Shown piece after piece: positions 1 to 8,861 of a stretch of DNA of 64,000 nucleotides (positions within the stretch are counted from its first letter, which is position 1; each line of letters starts with the position of its first letter). Both the position numbers and the translations under genes were made by a program. A model generated the notes under the pieces. It had not been told where the DNA came from. It saw nothing but the letters and a program-made list of their open reading frames with translations, and searched no databases. Origin of the DNA: Microbacterium sp. Yaish 1 (lineage in GTDB: Bacteria > Actinomycetota > Actinomycetes > Actinomycetales > Microbacteriaceae); contig NZ_NPMR01000001.1 in assembly GCF_002245215.1 (NCBI RefSeq), positions 1,178,001 to 1,242,000 of the forward strand. The letters run 5' to 3'.

Positions 1-49
1 CCGGCATCCGGAACAGCGCACCCTCAGCCACCGCCCCGGCAGCGGCGGG

Positions 50-907
50 CTAGCGCACGCCCGGCGAGCGCTCCGCCGCGAGCGGGCCGAGCACCGACAG
101 CATCCGCAGCTTCTCCGCCGCGTCCGACCCGGGCTCGGGCGTGAGGGTGAGGAGCGCCTGCGAACGGTCCTCCGTGAAGAGCACCTGGCAGTCGACCTCG
201 ATCTCGCCCACGGCCGGATGCACCACGACCTTGTGATCCGCGAACCGCTCGGCGACCTCCTCGAGATCCCACAGCCGCGCGAACTCGGCGCTGCGCTCGC
301 GCAGGTCGTCGACGAGACGCGCCGCCCGCGATCCTGCGCCAGCGCGGCCCGCCACGACCCGGAGGTTCGCCACGATGGCCCGGCTCTGCCGGTCGTGATC
401 GGATGCCGGGTACACCGCCCGCTCGCTGACAGGATGCACGAACCAGCACCAGGCGCCGCTGCGTTCGGGACCGGTGCGTCGTTCGCGCGCACCGAAGAGA
501 GCCCGCGCGAGGTCGTTCTGCGCGAGAGTCTCGTCGAGCTCGGAGATCACGAGCGCCGGGATGTCGTCGAGCCGATCGAGCACCCGCTGCAGCGCGGGAG
601 CGACGTGGTCGGCGGCACCGGAGCGCTCCGGCGGCGTATGCCCCGCGAGGCGATGCAAGTGGTCTCGCTCGGAGCGCGAAAGCCGCAGCGCGCGCGTGAG
701 CGACGCGAGCATCTGCAGGCTCGGCTGCGGGCCCCTCTCCTGCTCGAGACGCGTGTAGTAGTCGGCGCTCATGAGAGCGAGTTGCGCGACCTCTTCGCGC
801 CGGAGGCCCGGAACCCGGCGGCGCTCCCCGGAGGGCAGTCCGACATCCTCCGGGCGCAGCCGCTCGCGACGGGCACGGAGGAATCGAGCGAGTGCGGCGC
901 GGTCCAC
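50..907 (-). CDS. XRE-family regulator with MmyB-like ligand domain
   Basis: A 285-residue DNA-binding regulator, probably cytoplasmic and controlling the divergent SDR gene. Residues 1-75 form an XRE helix-turn-helix containing the family phrase VPGLRREEVAQLA followed by SADYYTRLEQERG, typical of MmyB-type regulators. Residues 100-270 match the layout of the MmyB-like ligand-binding domain (motif NDLARALFG, then a WWF-like patch AWCWFVHP). I chose the GTG at 907, which puts the HTH at the N-terminus; longer upstream extension reads as low-complexity antisense sequence of the SDR gene. It is separated by 100 bp from the divergent short-chain dehydrogenase, the usual arrangement for a regulator and its target. 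Ligand unknown. Confidence 0.88.
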   Translation of the reverse strand: MDRAALARFLRARRERLRPEDVGLPSGERRRVPGLRREEVAQLALMSADYYTRLEQERGPQPSLQMLASLTRALRLSRSERDHLHRLAGHTPPERSGAADHVAPALQRVLDRLDDIPALVISELDETLAQNDLARALFGARERRTGPERSGAWCWFVHPVSERAVYPASDHDRQSRAIVANLRVVAGRAGAGSRAARLVDDLRERSAEFARLWDLEEVAERFADHKVVVHPAVGEIEVDCQVLFTEDRSQALLTLTPEPGSDAAEKLRMLSVLGPLAAERSPGVR

Positions 908-1007
908 GCAACCATTGTGACGGCGGCGACCTGCTCGAGCCAGGGACCGCCGCTCCCCCGTTCGGGCGTGCCTGGACGCATGGGGATGCCGCGACGAGAG
1001 TCGTCGC

Positions 1008-1787
1008 ATGGACATCACCGGACGCACCATCTTCATCCCTGGCGCGACGAGCGGCATCGGCCGTGCTCTCGCCCTCTCCCTCGCCGCACGCGGCAACACG
1101 GTCATCGTCGGTGGCCGCCGGCGCGAGCTCATCGACGAGCTGTCCGGCGCGCACCCCGGCATCGACGGCGTCGAAATAGACACGTCGGATGCCGCATCCA
1201 TCGAACGCGCCGCCGCCGAGGTTCTGGAACGCCATCCCGACCTCGACGTGCTCGTGACGATGGCGGGCATCATGAACGCCGAGGACTGGACCTCTCCCGC
1301 GGGCTTCGTCGACAGCGCGGCACGCACCGTCACGACGAACCTGCTGGGGCCCGTCCGGCTGATCGGCGCATTCATCGAGCACCTGCTGAGCCGCCCCGCC
1401 GCGACGATCATGACGGTCTCGTCGGGGCTGGCCTTCGCCCCGCTCGCCGCGACGCCCAGCTACAACGCCACGAAGGCCGCGATCCACATGCTGAGCGAAT
1501 CGCTGCGCCTGCAGTACGCCGGCTCCCCCGTCGAGATCGTGGAGCTCGTGCCGCCGGCTGTGCAGACCGACCTCATGCCCGGTCACGCCGACAACCCGCA
1601 GGCGCAGCCGCTCGACGAGTTCGTCGACGAGGTGATGACGATCCTCGAGCGGGATGCCGATGTGCGCGAAGTGCTCGTCGAGCGCGTGAAGTTCCTACGC
1701 CATGGTGAAGCCCGCGGCGACTACGCCGATGTCGTGCGCACACTCAACTCCAGCGACCCGCACGCAGGTCGGAGAGGGGCCCGGTAG
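1008..1787 (+). CDS. Short-chain dehydrogenase/reductase (DltE-like)
   Basis: A 259-residue NAD(P)-dependent oxidoreductase of the classical SDR family. The N-terminal Rossmann motif appears as GATSGIG at about residues 12-18, with the catalytic Tyr152-x3-Lys156 pair in SYNATKAA and a Ser in VSSG about 14 residues upstream. The order of motifs and length fit the DltE/oxidoreductase branch. The ATG follows a 100-bp divergent promoter region shared with the XRE regulator on the other strand, so that regulator is the likely controller. Substrate cannot be inferred from sequence. The next gene starts within 35 bp but is functionally unrelated. Confidence 0.9.
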   Translation: MDITGRTIFIPGATSGIGRALALSLAARGNTVIVGGRRRELIDELSGAHPGIDGVEIDTSDAASIERAAAEVLERHPDLDVLVTMAGIMNAEDWTSPAGFVDSAARTVTTNLLGPVRLIGAFIEHLLSRPAATIMTVSSGLAFAPLAATPSYNATKAAIHMLSESLRLQYAGSPVEIVELVPPAVQTDLMPGHADNPQAQPLDEFVDEVMTILERDADVREVLVERVKFLRHGEARGDYADVVRTLNSSDPHAGRRGAR

Positions 1788-1819
1788 CGACTCTCATGAG
1801 CCCCTGCCAGACTGAGATC

Positions 1820-2776
1820 ATGAGCGCGATCGAGAACTCCAAACTCACCGTCGTCGGCGCGGGCGCCGTCGGATCCAGCGTCGCCTACGCGGCCCTCATC
1901 CGCGGTTCGGCCCGTCACGTGGCCCTCTACGACATCGCCACCGAGAAGACCGAGGCCGAGGTGCTCGACCTCGCCCACGGCGCGCAGTTCACCGGCTCGA
2001 GCGACATCATCGGCGGGTCCGACATCTCCGTCGCAGAGGGCTCGCACGTCGTGGTCATCACCGCCGGCGCCAAGCAGAAGCCCGGACAGACGCGCACCGA
2101 GCTCGCGGGGGTGAACGCCGGCATCATCGCCTCGATGATGCCGCAGCTGCTCGAGGTGGCCCCCAACGCGACCTTCGTCATCGTGACCAACCCGTGCGAC
2201 GTGCTCACCGTCCTCGCGCAGGAGGCGACCGGCCTGCCGCCCGAGCGCATCTTCGCCTCCGGCACCGTGCTCGACACCTCGCGCCTGCGCTGGAAGATCG
2301 CCCGTCGCGCCGGTGTCTCGATCTCGAGCGTGCACGCCTACATCGTCGGCGAGCACGGCGACACCGAGTTCCCGCTGTGGTCGCACGCCACCATCGGCAC
2401 CGTTCCGATCCTCGACTGGGTTCCCCTCGACGGTCAGCCCAAGTTCACCGCCGAGGAGCTGGACCAGATCGCCGTCGACGTCCGCGACGCCGCGTACAAG
2501 GTGATCCAGGGCAAGGGCGCGACGAACTACGCCATCGGTCTCTCGAGCGCGCGGATCGTCGAGGCGATCCTGCGCGACGAGAACGCCGTGCTGCCCGTCT
2601 CCGCGGTGCTGCGCGACTTCCACGGTGTCGACGGCATGGCGTTGTCCGTGCCGTCGGTCGTCAACCGCCGGGGCGCGTTCCCCGTGCGCGAGATCGCGTT
2701 CTCGGATCGAGAGCTCGAGCTGTTCCAGCACTCGGCGGCGGCCCTCAGCGACGTCGCGGCCTCCCTGCGCGGCTGA
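1820..2776 (+). CDS. ldh: L-lactate dehydrogenase
   Basis: NAD-dependent interconversion of pyruvate and L-lactate in the cytoplasm. The 318-residue protein starts with the dinucleotide-binding motif GAGAVGSSVAYA, carries VTNPCDVLT and LDTSRLR, and has the catalytic His in GEHGDTEF; length is normal for LDH. I prefer the ATG at 1820 over the in-frame ATG at 1796 because the Rossmann strand then begins near residue 9, as in the family. Malate dehydrogenase is the main alternative; the GEHGD context and absence of the malate-type Arg signature favour lactate. Followed by a possible hairpin at 2784-2810. Confidence 0.92.
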   Translation: MSAIENSKLTVVGAGAVGSSVAYAALIRGSARHVALYDIATEKTEAEVLDLAHGAQFTGSSDIIGGSDISVAEGSHVVVITAGAKQKPGQTRTELAGVNAGIIASMMPQLLEVAPNATFVIVTNPCDVLTVLAQEATGLPPERIFASGTVLDTSRLRWKIARRAGVSISSVHAYIVGEHGDTEFPLWSHATIGTVPILDWVPLDGQPKFTAEELDQIAVDVRDAAYKVIQGKGATNYAIGLSSARIVEAILRDENAVLPVSAVLRDFHGVDGMALSVPSVVNRRGAFPVREIAFSDRELELFQHSAAALSDVAASLRG

Positions 2777-2783
2777 CCTCGCG

Positions 2784-2810
2784 CCCGCCCGGCGTGCGGG
2801 TTCGGGCGGG
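2784..2810 (+). terminator. Possible terminator hairpin after ldh
   Basis: CCCGCCC and GGGCGGG can pair across a 13-nt loop eight bases past the ldh stop. There is no T-tract, which is common in high-GC actinobacteria, so this is only suggestive. Confidence 0.3.
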
Positions 2811-2963
2811 GTGCTGATACATCCGTCGGACCGGCGGTGCTGGTGTCGTCCCGGAGGCCCGGGGACGCGACATCCGCACCACCGATCCGACAGTTGTATC
2901 GGGGCGTGGCTCGCGAGGGGCCGGTGACCGAGGGATGTCGGAGGTCGCACCTACCCTGGACGC

Positions 2964-4328
2964 ATGGCCTCTCGACGTCCCGCTCCCACCACGGCCTTCA
3001 AGTGCACGGAATGCGGGTGGACGACGGCGAAGTGGGTCGGTCGCTGCGGGGAGTGCCAGCAGTGGGGCACCGTCGTCGAGGCGGCGACGCAGACCGGCAT
3101 CACGTCGACCGTGACGGCGGTGAGTCCCGGCGCTGCGCGCGCGGCTCGCCCCATCACCGAGATCGACACGACCGAGGCGCCGCGGCGGTCGAGCGGCGTC
3201 GGCGAGTTCGACCGCGTGCTCGGCGGTGGCGTCGTCCCCGGCGCGGCGATCCTGCTGTCGGGTGAGCCCGGCGTCGGCAAGTCGACTCTGCTGCTCGAGG
3301 TGGCCGCGCAGTCCGCTCGTTCTGGTCGACGCGTGCTGTATGTCAGCGCGGAGGAATCGCTCGGACAGGTGCGCCTGCGCGCCGAGCGGACCGGGGCGCT
3401 GCACGACGCCCTCTACCTCGCGAGCGAGACCGACCTCGCCACGGTGCTCGGCCACGTCGACGACGTACGCCCCGACCTGCTCATCGTCGACTCGGTGCAG
3501 ACGGTGTCGTCGTCGCTCTCCGACGGGGTGGCGGGCCAGCCGAGCCAGGTGCGCGAAGTGGCGTCGACGCTGATCCGTGTCGCGAAAGAGCGTGATCTCC
3601 CCGTCCTCATCGTCGGACACGTCACGAAAGACGGCTCGATCGCCGGCCCCCGCGTCCTCGAGCATCTCGTCGACGTCGTCTGCCAATTCGAGGGCGACCG
3701 GCAGACCTCGCTCCGGTTCGTCCGAGCGCTGAAGAACCGCTTCGGGCCGACGGACGAGGTCGGATGCTTCGACATGACCGGCGACGGCATCGCAGAGGTA
3801 CCCGATCCGAGCGCACTGTTCCTCGGGCACGGTGATCCTGTGCCGGGCACCTGCGTCACGATCGCACTCGAGGGCCGGCGCGCACTGCCCGTCGAAGTCC
3901 AGGCACTGACGCTCAAGACCGGGGCACCCAACCCCCGGCGTGTCGTCAGCGGTGTCGACAGCGCCCGCGTCGCGATGATCCTCGCCGTGCTCGAGAAGCG
4001 GGGAGTCGCGGTCACGAGCGACCAGGATGTCTACGTCTCGACGGTGGGCGGCGTGCGCCTGGTCGAGCCCGCCGCTGACCTGGCCATCGCGATAGCCATC
4101 GCCGGTGCCGTCGGCGGCAAGGCCGTCTCGCGACAGGTGGCGGCCTTCGGAGAGCTCAGCCTCGCCGGAGAGATCCGCCCGGTCACCCAGTCGAACCAGC
4201 GGCAGTCCGAAGCGAAGCGCATGGGCTATACCGCGGTGGTGGATGCCTCATCCCGCACGATCGGCGGTGCGATGCGCGACCTGCAGGTGCGCCAGCCCGC
4301 GGCATCCGCCACCGACACCGGCTTCTGA
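2964..4328 (+). CDS. radA: DNA repair protein RadA
   Basis: RadA is a RecA-like ATPase that drives branch migration of recombination intermediates. The 454-residue protein has a C4 zinc finger (Cys14, Cys17, Cys28, Cys31), Walker A GEPGVGKS at residues 100-107, the diagnostic KNRFG motif at 257-261, and a C-terminal Lon-protease-like domain from about residue 280 onward. Length and domain order are those of bacterial RadA (Sms). The ATG at 2964 is preceded by a TACCCT-like -10 element six bases upstream, so the transcript may be leaderless. Intergenic region 2811-2963 shows nothing else I can name. Confidence 0.97.
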   Translation: MASRRPAPTTAFKCTECGWTTAKWVGRCGECQQWGTVVEAATQTGITSTVTAVSPGAARAARPITEIDTTEAPRRSSGVGEFDRVLGGGVVPGAAILLSGEPGVGKSTLLLEVAAQSARSGRRVLYVSAEESLGQVRLRAERTGALHDALYLASETDLATVLGHVDDVRPDLLIVDSVQTVSSSLSDGVAGQPSQVREVASTLIRVAKERDLPVLIVGHVTKDGSIAGPRVLEHLVDVVCQFEGDRQTSLRFVRALKNRFGPTDEVGCFDMTGDGIAEVPDPSALFLGHGDPVPGTCVTIALEGRRALPVEVQALTLKTGAPNPRRVVSGVDSARVAMILAVLEKRGVAVTSDQDVYVSTVGGVRLVEPAADLAIAIAIAGAVGGKAVSRQVAAFGELSLAGEIRPVTQSNQRQSEAKRMGYTAVVDASSRTIGGAMRDLQVRQPAASATDTGF

Positions 4329-4383
4329 CCCGCTCACCTGGCAACTCACGCCCCCACCCGGGGCCCGAGCCCGAACCCCACGG

Positions 4384-4791
4384 TCAAGCGTCGAGGGCGG
4401 CGATCACGTCCTGGGGGGCGGCCTGCATCGGGTGCGGGCCCGCGATGTCGAAGAACACCGTGGTGATCTCGGACTCGTGAACACCGAGGAACGCGCGCAG
4501 ACCGCCGGGCGATTGCAGCGCGACATGCGCCGGAAGCGCCTCGGGTTTGTGGGCCGCATCGCTGAACAGGAGCAGTGCGACATCCCCCGTGTTCGGATCG
4601 CGATAGGTCCAGATCTCCCCGACGTCGCGCGGATCGTCCCGGTTTCCCGGGCGCATGAGCGGCACGACGGTCGGGCCGTGCCGCAGGGCGAACGCCAGGG
4701 CCGCCATGTCCTGCGTCTGCAGGGCGTCTGCGAGCTGCGGGTTGCGGAACTCGGGCAGCGGCTTCTTCGCGCCCCGCTTCTTTCCAGCCAT
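4384..4791 (-). CDS. SseB-like domain small protein
   Basis: A 135-residue soluble protein, convergent with radA. It begins with a basic stretch (AGKKRGAKKP), then a compact alpha/beta segment containing GEIWTYRDPNTGDVALLLFSD and a C-terminal part ending in VIAALDA. The pattern resembles the SseB N-terminal-like domain proteins that are common and uncharacterised in Actinobacteria; function unknown. The ATG at 4791 is used; a GTG immediately upstream at 4794 is possible. Assignment to the SseB-like group is by appearance only. Confidence 0.7.
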   Translation of the reverse strand: MAGKKRGAKKPLPEFRNPQLADALQTQDMAALAFALRHGPTVVPLMRPGNRDDPRDVGEIWTYRDPNTGDVALLLFSDAAHKPEALPAHVALQSPGGLRAFLGVHESEITTVFFDIAGPHPMQAAPQDVIAALDA

Positions 4792-5028
4792 CACCTCAGC
4801 CTAGAGAGGGAAGGGGCCCTCTCGAACTCTTCATTGGGGACTGAGGAAATCGAGAGGGCCCATCGCTCACCCGAGGTGGGGATCCGTCGTCGCGATTCTG
4901 GGGGGTTACGCGACTACTCGCTGCTGGGGACAGCGGGGGTTCCTCGGGGAACTGCATCCAGGTTACGGCCGGGCCCGGCCGCTGTCTGCCTCTGTCCGGT
5001 GAGAAAAGTCTCACTCACGGCGGGAGGA
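4792..5028. other. Intergenic region with two strong inverted repeats
   Basis: This 237-bp gap holds no convincing gene. GGGCCCTCTCGA at 4814-4825 pairs perfectly with TCGAGAGGGCCC at 4850-4861 (12 bp, 24-nt loop). A perfect 16-bp palindrome CGGCCGGGCCCGGCCG lies at 4966-4981, and GTGAG/CTCAC flank an A-rich loop near 5000-5015. The last two lie just after the 5029-5694 gene on its own strand and may terminate it; the first may be a leader or operator for the small gene starting at 4791. Confidence 0.45.
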
Positions 5029-5694
5029 TCAGCGCAGGACGAACTGACGTTCCTGCTGACCCGCCAGCCCGCCGATCTCGACCGCCAGATTGAAGTAGCC
5101 CGCGGGCGCGGCCGGGCGCTCCCCGCCGCAGCTGTCCACCGACGACCGCGTCCGGTCCCAGGTGATCGGGGTCACGCTCGAGACCGTCTGTCCGGGATCG
5201 ATCTGCACGACCTGGTCGCTCGACTCGCTCTGGCAGTCCGTCGAGCGCCACCACACGTCGGGACCGCTGGAAACCGTCAGCTTCTGCGTCGCGGTGCCGA
5301 CGTTCAGCAGGCACGGCTCCGCCCCCGAGTTCGTCAGCGAGATCGACAGCTGCGGCAGCTCTCCGGCGCCGTAGGAGTCCTTGTCGGTGACCGCGGAGAC
5401 CTGCACCGATCGAGCGGAGCACGCTTCGACCTCAGCCGGCGTGGCGTCCGAAGACGGCTGAGGCGCGCTCGGGGATGCCGCGGGCGCGGGCTGGTCGGCC
5501 GGCGGTGACGCCGGCGCCTCGCCGGCATCCGAAGACGCAGCCGGAGCGGGCGCGCCCGCGGCCGAACCCTCCCACGGCCGCCAGAACGCGAGCACGACGG
5601 CCGCGATGACGAGCAGCACCACGAGGAGCAGCACGAGACGTCGCCGACGGTAGACCGCGGGCGAATGACGGCGGCGGGGCGGCGTGTCGGTCAT
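5029..5694 (-). CDS. Membrane-anchored extracytoplasmic protein with Ig-like domain
   Basis: A 221-residue protein of unknown function. A basic N-terminus (PPRRRHSPAVYRRRR) precedes one hydrophobic segment at about residues 19-41, giving a type II anchor. Residues 45-90 are an Ala/Pro/Ser-rich linker, typical of a cell-wall spacer. The C-terminal 130 residues are beta-rich with four cysteines (ACSAR, EPCLL, TDCQS, DSCGG), suggesting two extracytoplasmic disulfides, and resemble the small Ig-like proteinase-inhibitor (BsuPI/DUF4232-type) fold by motif LSISLTNSGAEPC. Not part of an obvious operon. Confidence 0.75.
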   Translation of the reverse strand: MTDTPPRRRHSPAVYRRRRLVLLLVVLLVIAAVVLAFWRPWEGSAAGAPAPAASSDAGEAPASPPADQPAPAASPSAPQPSSDATPAEVEACSARSVQVSAVTDKDSYGAGELPQLSISLTNSGAEPCLLNVGTATQKLTVSSGPDVWWRSTDCQSESSDQVVQIDPGQTVSSVTPITWDRTRSSVDSCGGERPAAPAGYFNLAVEIGGLAGQQERQFVLR

Positions 5695-5739
5695 GAAGCC
5701 AGGGTAGGGCGCGGGCCGGATGCCGCCGGGGCGGCACGC

Positions 5740-6252
5740 CTAGAGGCGCTTGAGCATCCGGGTGTTGCCCAGGGTGTTCGGCTTGACGTGCGCGAGGTCG
5801 AGGAACTCCGCGATGCCCTCGTCGGGGCTCCGCAGCAGCTGGGAGTACACGTCGGCATCGACGATCTGCTCGCCGATCGCCTCGAACCCGCGACGCGCGA
5901 AGAAGTCGACCTCGAACGTGAGGCAGAACAGGCGGGACAGGCCGAGCTCCCGAGCGCCCTGCTCGAGCCGGTCGACGATCGCGCCGCCCACCCCGCGGTG
6001 CAGCCACTCGTCGACGACGATGAGCGTGCGCACCTCGCCGAGGTCCTCCCACATGACGTGGAGGGCGCCGCATCCGATCAGCTGCCCGTCGGCCTCGGCG
6101 ACGACGAACTCCTGCACCGACTCGTAGAGCACCACGAGGTCCTTGCCGAGCAGGATTCGTCGCTGCACCCAGGGCTCGAGCATCTCGCGGATGCCGCGGA
6201 CGTCGCTCGCCCGTGCGGGGCGGACGACGAAGGCCGGGTCGTCGGAGCTCAC
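5740..6252 (-). CDS. argA: Amino-acid N-acetyltransferase (actinobacterial ArgA-type GNAT)
   Basis: Likely acetylates glutamate as the first step of arginine synthesis. The 170-residue single GNAT domain has the family acetyl-CoA loop around HRGVGGAIVDRLEQGA, an upstream ILLGKDLVVLYESVQEFVVAE segment and a terminal FLDLAHVKPNTLGNTRMLKRL, which match the short, stand-alone ArgA of mycobacteria and relatives rather than the long E. coli enzyme. Start is GTG at 6252. It stands alone between an anchored protein and the divergent ATP-grasp gene. Another small-molecule GNAT function remains possible, but the YESVQEF and LTFEVDFFARRGF motifs favour ArgA. Confidence 0.85.
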   Translation of the reverse strand: MSSDDPAFVVRPARASDVRGIREMLEPWVQRRILLGKDLVVLYESVQEFVVAEADGQLIGCGALHVMWEDLGEVRTLIVVDEWLHRGVGGAIVDRLEQGARELGLSRLFCLTFEVDFFARRGFEAIGEQIVDADVYSQLLRSPDEGIAEFLDLAHVKPNTLGNTRMLKRL

Positions 6253-6320
6253 ACCTCAACGATAGTCCGCGCCGGTAAGGTTGCCTCAGCCCGAGATCCC
6301 TCCCGCTTTGGAGTGCCGAC

Positions 6321-8861
6321 GTGAGCGTGCTCCGCGACTACGCCGCCGCAGTGTCCCAGCCGACACTGCCGCTGTCGTCGCTCCCCCACGGGCCCGCAGA
6401 CCTCTCGCGCTACGACGAGGTGGTCGACGCCGACGGCGGCCTCCGCCCCGCCTGGCAGTCGCTCGCGGGCCTCGCGCTGGCCCTGACGCCGTCCGAGCTG
6501 GCCCGTGTCGAAGGCGAGATCACCCGCTTCCTCGCCGATGACGGCGTGACCTACGTCCGGCCCGACAGCGGCGCCCAGCCCTGGCAGCTCGACCCCGTTC
6601 CGCTCGTCGTTGACGCGGCCAGCTGGGCCCCGCTCGAGACGGGGCTCGCGCAGCGCGCCGAGCTGCTGAACGCCGTCCTCGCCGACCTGTACGGGCCGCA
6701 GACCCTGCTCTCGTCGGGGATCGTCCCCGCCGCCGCGGTGCGCGGCCACTCGGGATTCCTCCGCCCCCTCGCGCGGGCGACGGCGGCTGACCGGCATCCG
6801 CTGCTGCTGTCGGGCACCGACCTCGGACGCGACGCCGACGGCGAATGGCGGGTGCTCGCCGACCGCGTGCAGGCCCCGTCCGGGCTCGGGTTCGCGATGG
6901 AGAACCGCCGCGTCATCTCGCAGGTGCTCCCCGATCTGTACCAGCAGAGCGACCCGCACCGCATGGAGCCCTACTTCTCGGCCCTGCACGCGACCTTCTC
7001 GGCCCTGCACGCGACGCTCGCCGCATCGGCACCCGAGGGGGTCGCCGAGCCCCGCGTCGTCGTCCTGACGCCGGGGCCGCACTCCGAGACCGCGTTCGAC
7101 CAGGCCTTCCTCGCGAGGGGCCTGGGCCTGTCGCTCGTGCAGGGCAGCGACCTCGTCGTGCGCGGCGGGAGGGTGTGGATGAAGCCCACCGGCTGGCCCC
7201 GCCGGGAACCGACCGAGCAGGTCGACGTCATCCTGCGCCGCGTCGACGCGGAATGGTGCGACCCGCTCGAGCTGCGTTCCGACTCGCGCTTGGGCGTCGC
7301 GGGGCTCACCGAGGCGGTGCGCCGCGGAACGGTACGCCTGGTCAACGGGCTCGGGGCGGGCGTTCTCGAGAACCCGGCACTGCTGCCCTACCTCCCCGCC
7401 GCATGCGAGGCGCTGCTCGGCGAACAGCTGCGCCTGCCCGCCGTCCCGACGTGGTGGTGCGGTGACGACGAAGCGCGCACCACCGTGCTCGAGCGTCTGC
7501 GCGCGCAGGACCCGACGCTGCTCGTCCGGACGATCGACGGGTCGCGCCGCGATCTCGCGGGACGGGATACCGCAGCCGTCGCCGCTCGCATCGAGGCGGC
7601 TCCGCACCGATACGTCGGTCAGGAGCTGCTGCCGCTCTCGCAGGCTCCGGTGTGGACGGGTGAGGGAGCACGCGCGCGGGCTCTGATCTTCCGCGCGTTC
7701 ACTCTGCGCCATGGCTCGGCCTACCGCCCGCTCCTCGGCGGCCTCGCGACGGTGCGCGAGAGCCCCGACGCGGCTCCGACCACGAAGGACGTCTGGGTGC
7801 TGAAGGCCGCCGAGGGCGACGCCGACCAGGGCCTCGTCGAGATCGGCCCGCTCCCGGGCGGCCGCAGCGCCCCGAGCATCGCTCCGCGCGCCCTCGACGA
7901 CATGTTCTGGTCGGGACGCTACGCCGAGCGGGCCGAAGACCTGCTGCGACTGGTGCTCACGGCGCAGCAGCAGCTCGACCTCGCCGGGGCGGGCCGCGCC
8001 AGTCACACGAGCGCCCGCGTGCTGCGGGAGTCCATCCACCGGCTCGCCGGTCCCGGACCGGATGCCGCTGACGCCGACTTCCGGTCGCTTCTGCTCGATC
8101 CCGCGCGGGTCGGCTCGGCCGCCCACGCGCTCAGCCGACTGCGCGAGGCTCTCGACGGCGTCCGCGACCAGCTGTCCGGCGACACCTGGCGCGTCTTCGC
8201 GGGCATCGATCGCGCCTCCCGTGCGCTCCGCGCCTCATCGCACGCGCACCGCACAGCCGAGTCCGCCGGACGCATGCTCACCGTCGTGCTCTCGCTGCAG
8301 GGCGTGACGGCCAACATGATGCGCGACACCGGATGGCACTTCATCGAGGCGGGACGCTTCCTCGAGCGCGCGCTGCAGGTGTGCCACGTGCTGCGGGTCG
8401 TCGTCGACCGGCGCGACGCGCGCACCGAACGGGCCGTCCTCGAGGCGCTGCTCACCGCATCGGAGAGCATCGTCACCCACCGCCGCCGGTTCCGCGGATC
8501 GGTGCGCCTCGGCGACGTGCTCGACCTGCTGCTGCGTGACCCCGACAACCCCCGCTCCCTGGCGTTCTGCCTCGCCGAACTCCGCACGCATCTGGCCGCG
8601 GCCCCCGCCTCGACAGGCTCCACCCGGCCGGAGCGCCTGGTCGACGACCTCGAGAACCTCACCGAAGCGATCGACACGGATGCGCTGGGGGATGCCGTCG
8701 ACGGCATCCGATCGCCGCTCTCCGCGCTGCTCGACGACCTCACGGCGCAGCTCGAACAGCTCGGCGACGCGATCGACGAGCTGCACTTCGAGAGCGGACC
8801 GCCCCCGGTCGCCCTGTCGTCGCTCGCCCTCATCGAGGAACTGATGGAGGCTCGCGCGTGA
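6321..8861 (+). CDS. Circularly permuted ATP-grasp / alpha-E fusion protein
   Basis: An 846-residue fusion. Residues about 80-480 are a circularly permuted ATP-grasp domain (motifs ILRRVDAEWCDPLELRSDSRLGVAGLTEAVRRG and the LVNGLGAGVLENPALLPYLP segment), and residues about 520-830 are the helical alpha-E domain (DDMFWSGRYAERAEDLLRL, then MMRDTGWHFIEAGRFLERAL). In many bacteria these two are separate adjacent genes; here they are one polypeptide. The family is predicted to form amide bonds on a peptide or small molecule, product unknown. Start GTG at 6321 follows a GGAG site. The stop overlaps the downstream transglutaminase by 4 bp, so the two are translationally coupled. Confidence 0.93.
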   Translation: MSVLRDYAAAVSQPTLPLSSLPHGPADLSRYDEVVDADGGLRPAWQSLAGLALALTPSELARVEGEITRFLADDGVTYVRPDSGAQPWQLDPVPLVVDAASWAPLETGLAQRAELLNAVLADLYGPQTLLSSGIVPAAAVRGHSGFLRPLARATAADRHPLLLSGTDLGRDADGEWRVLADRVQAPSGLGFAMENRRVISQVLPDLYQQSDPHRMEPYFSALHATFSALHATLAASAPEGVAEPRVVVLTPGPHSETAFDQAFLARGLGLSLVQGSDLVVRGGRVWMKPTGWPRREPTEQVDVILRRVDAEWCDPLELRSDSRLGVAGLTEAVRRGTVRLVNGLGAGVLENPALLPYLPAACEALLGEQLRLPAVPTWWCGDDEARTTVLERLRAQDPTLLVRTIDGSRRDLAGRDTAAVAARIEAAPHRYVGQELLPLSQAPVWTGEGARARALIFRAFTLRHGSAYRPLLGGLATVRESPDAAPTTKDVWVLKAAEGDADQGLVEIGPLPGGRSAPSIAPRALDDMFWSGRYAERAEDLLRLVLTAQQQLDLAGAGRASHTSARVLRESIHRLAGPGPDAADADFRSLLLDPARVGSAAHALSRLREALDGVRDQLSGDTWRVFAGIDRASRALRASSHAHRTAESAGRMLTVVLSLQGVTANMMRDTGWHFIEAGRFLERALQVCHVLRVVVDRRDARTERAVLEALLTASESIVTHRRRFRGSVRLGDVLDLLLRDPDNPRSLAFCLAELRTHLAAAPASTGSTRPERLVDDLENLTEAIDTDALGDAVDGIRSPLSALLDDLTAQLEQLGDAIDELHFESGPPPVALSSLALIEELMEARA

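Noticed and set aside
4796..5014. 72-residue minus-strand frame in the 4.8-5.0 kb gap
   Set aside because: Built over hairpin sequence, no family resemblance and no ribosome site; treated as non-coding.
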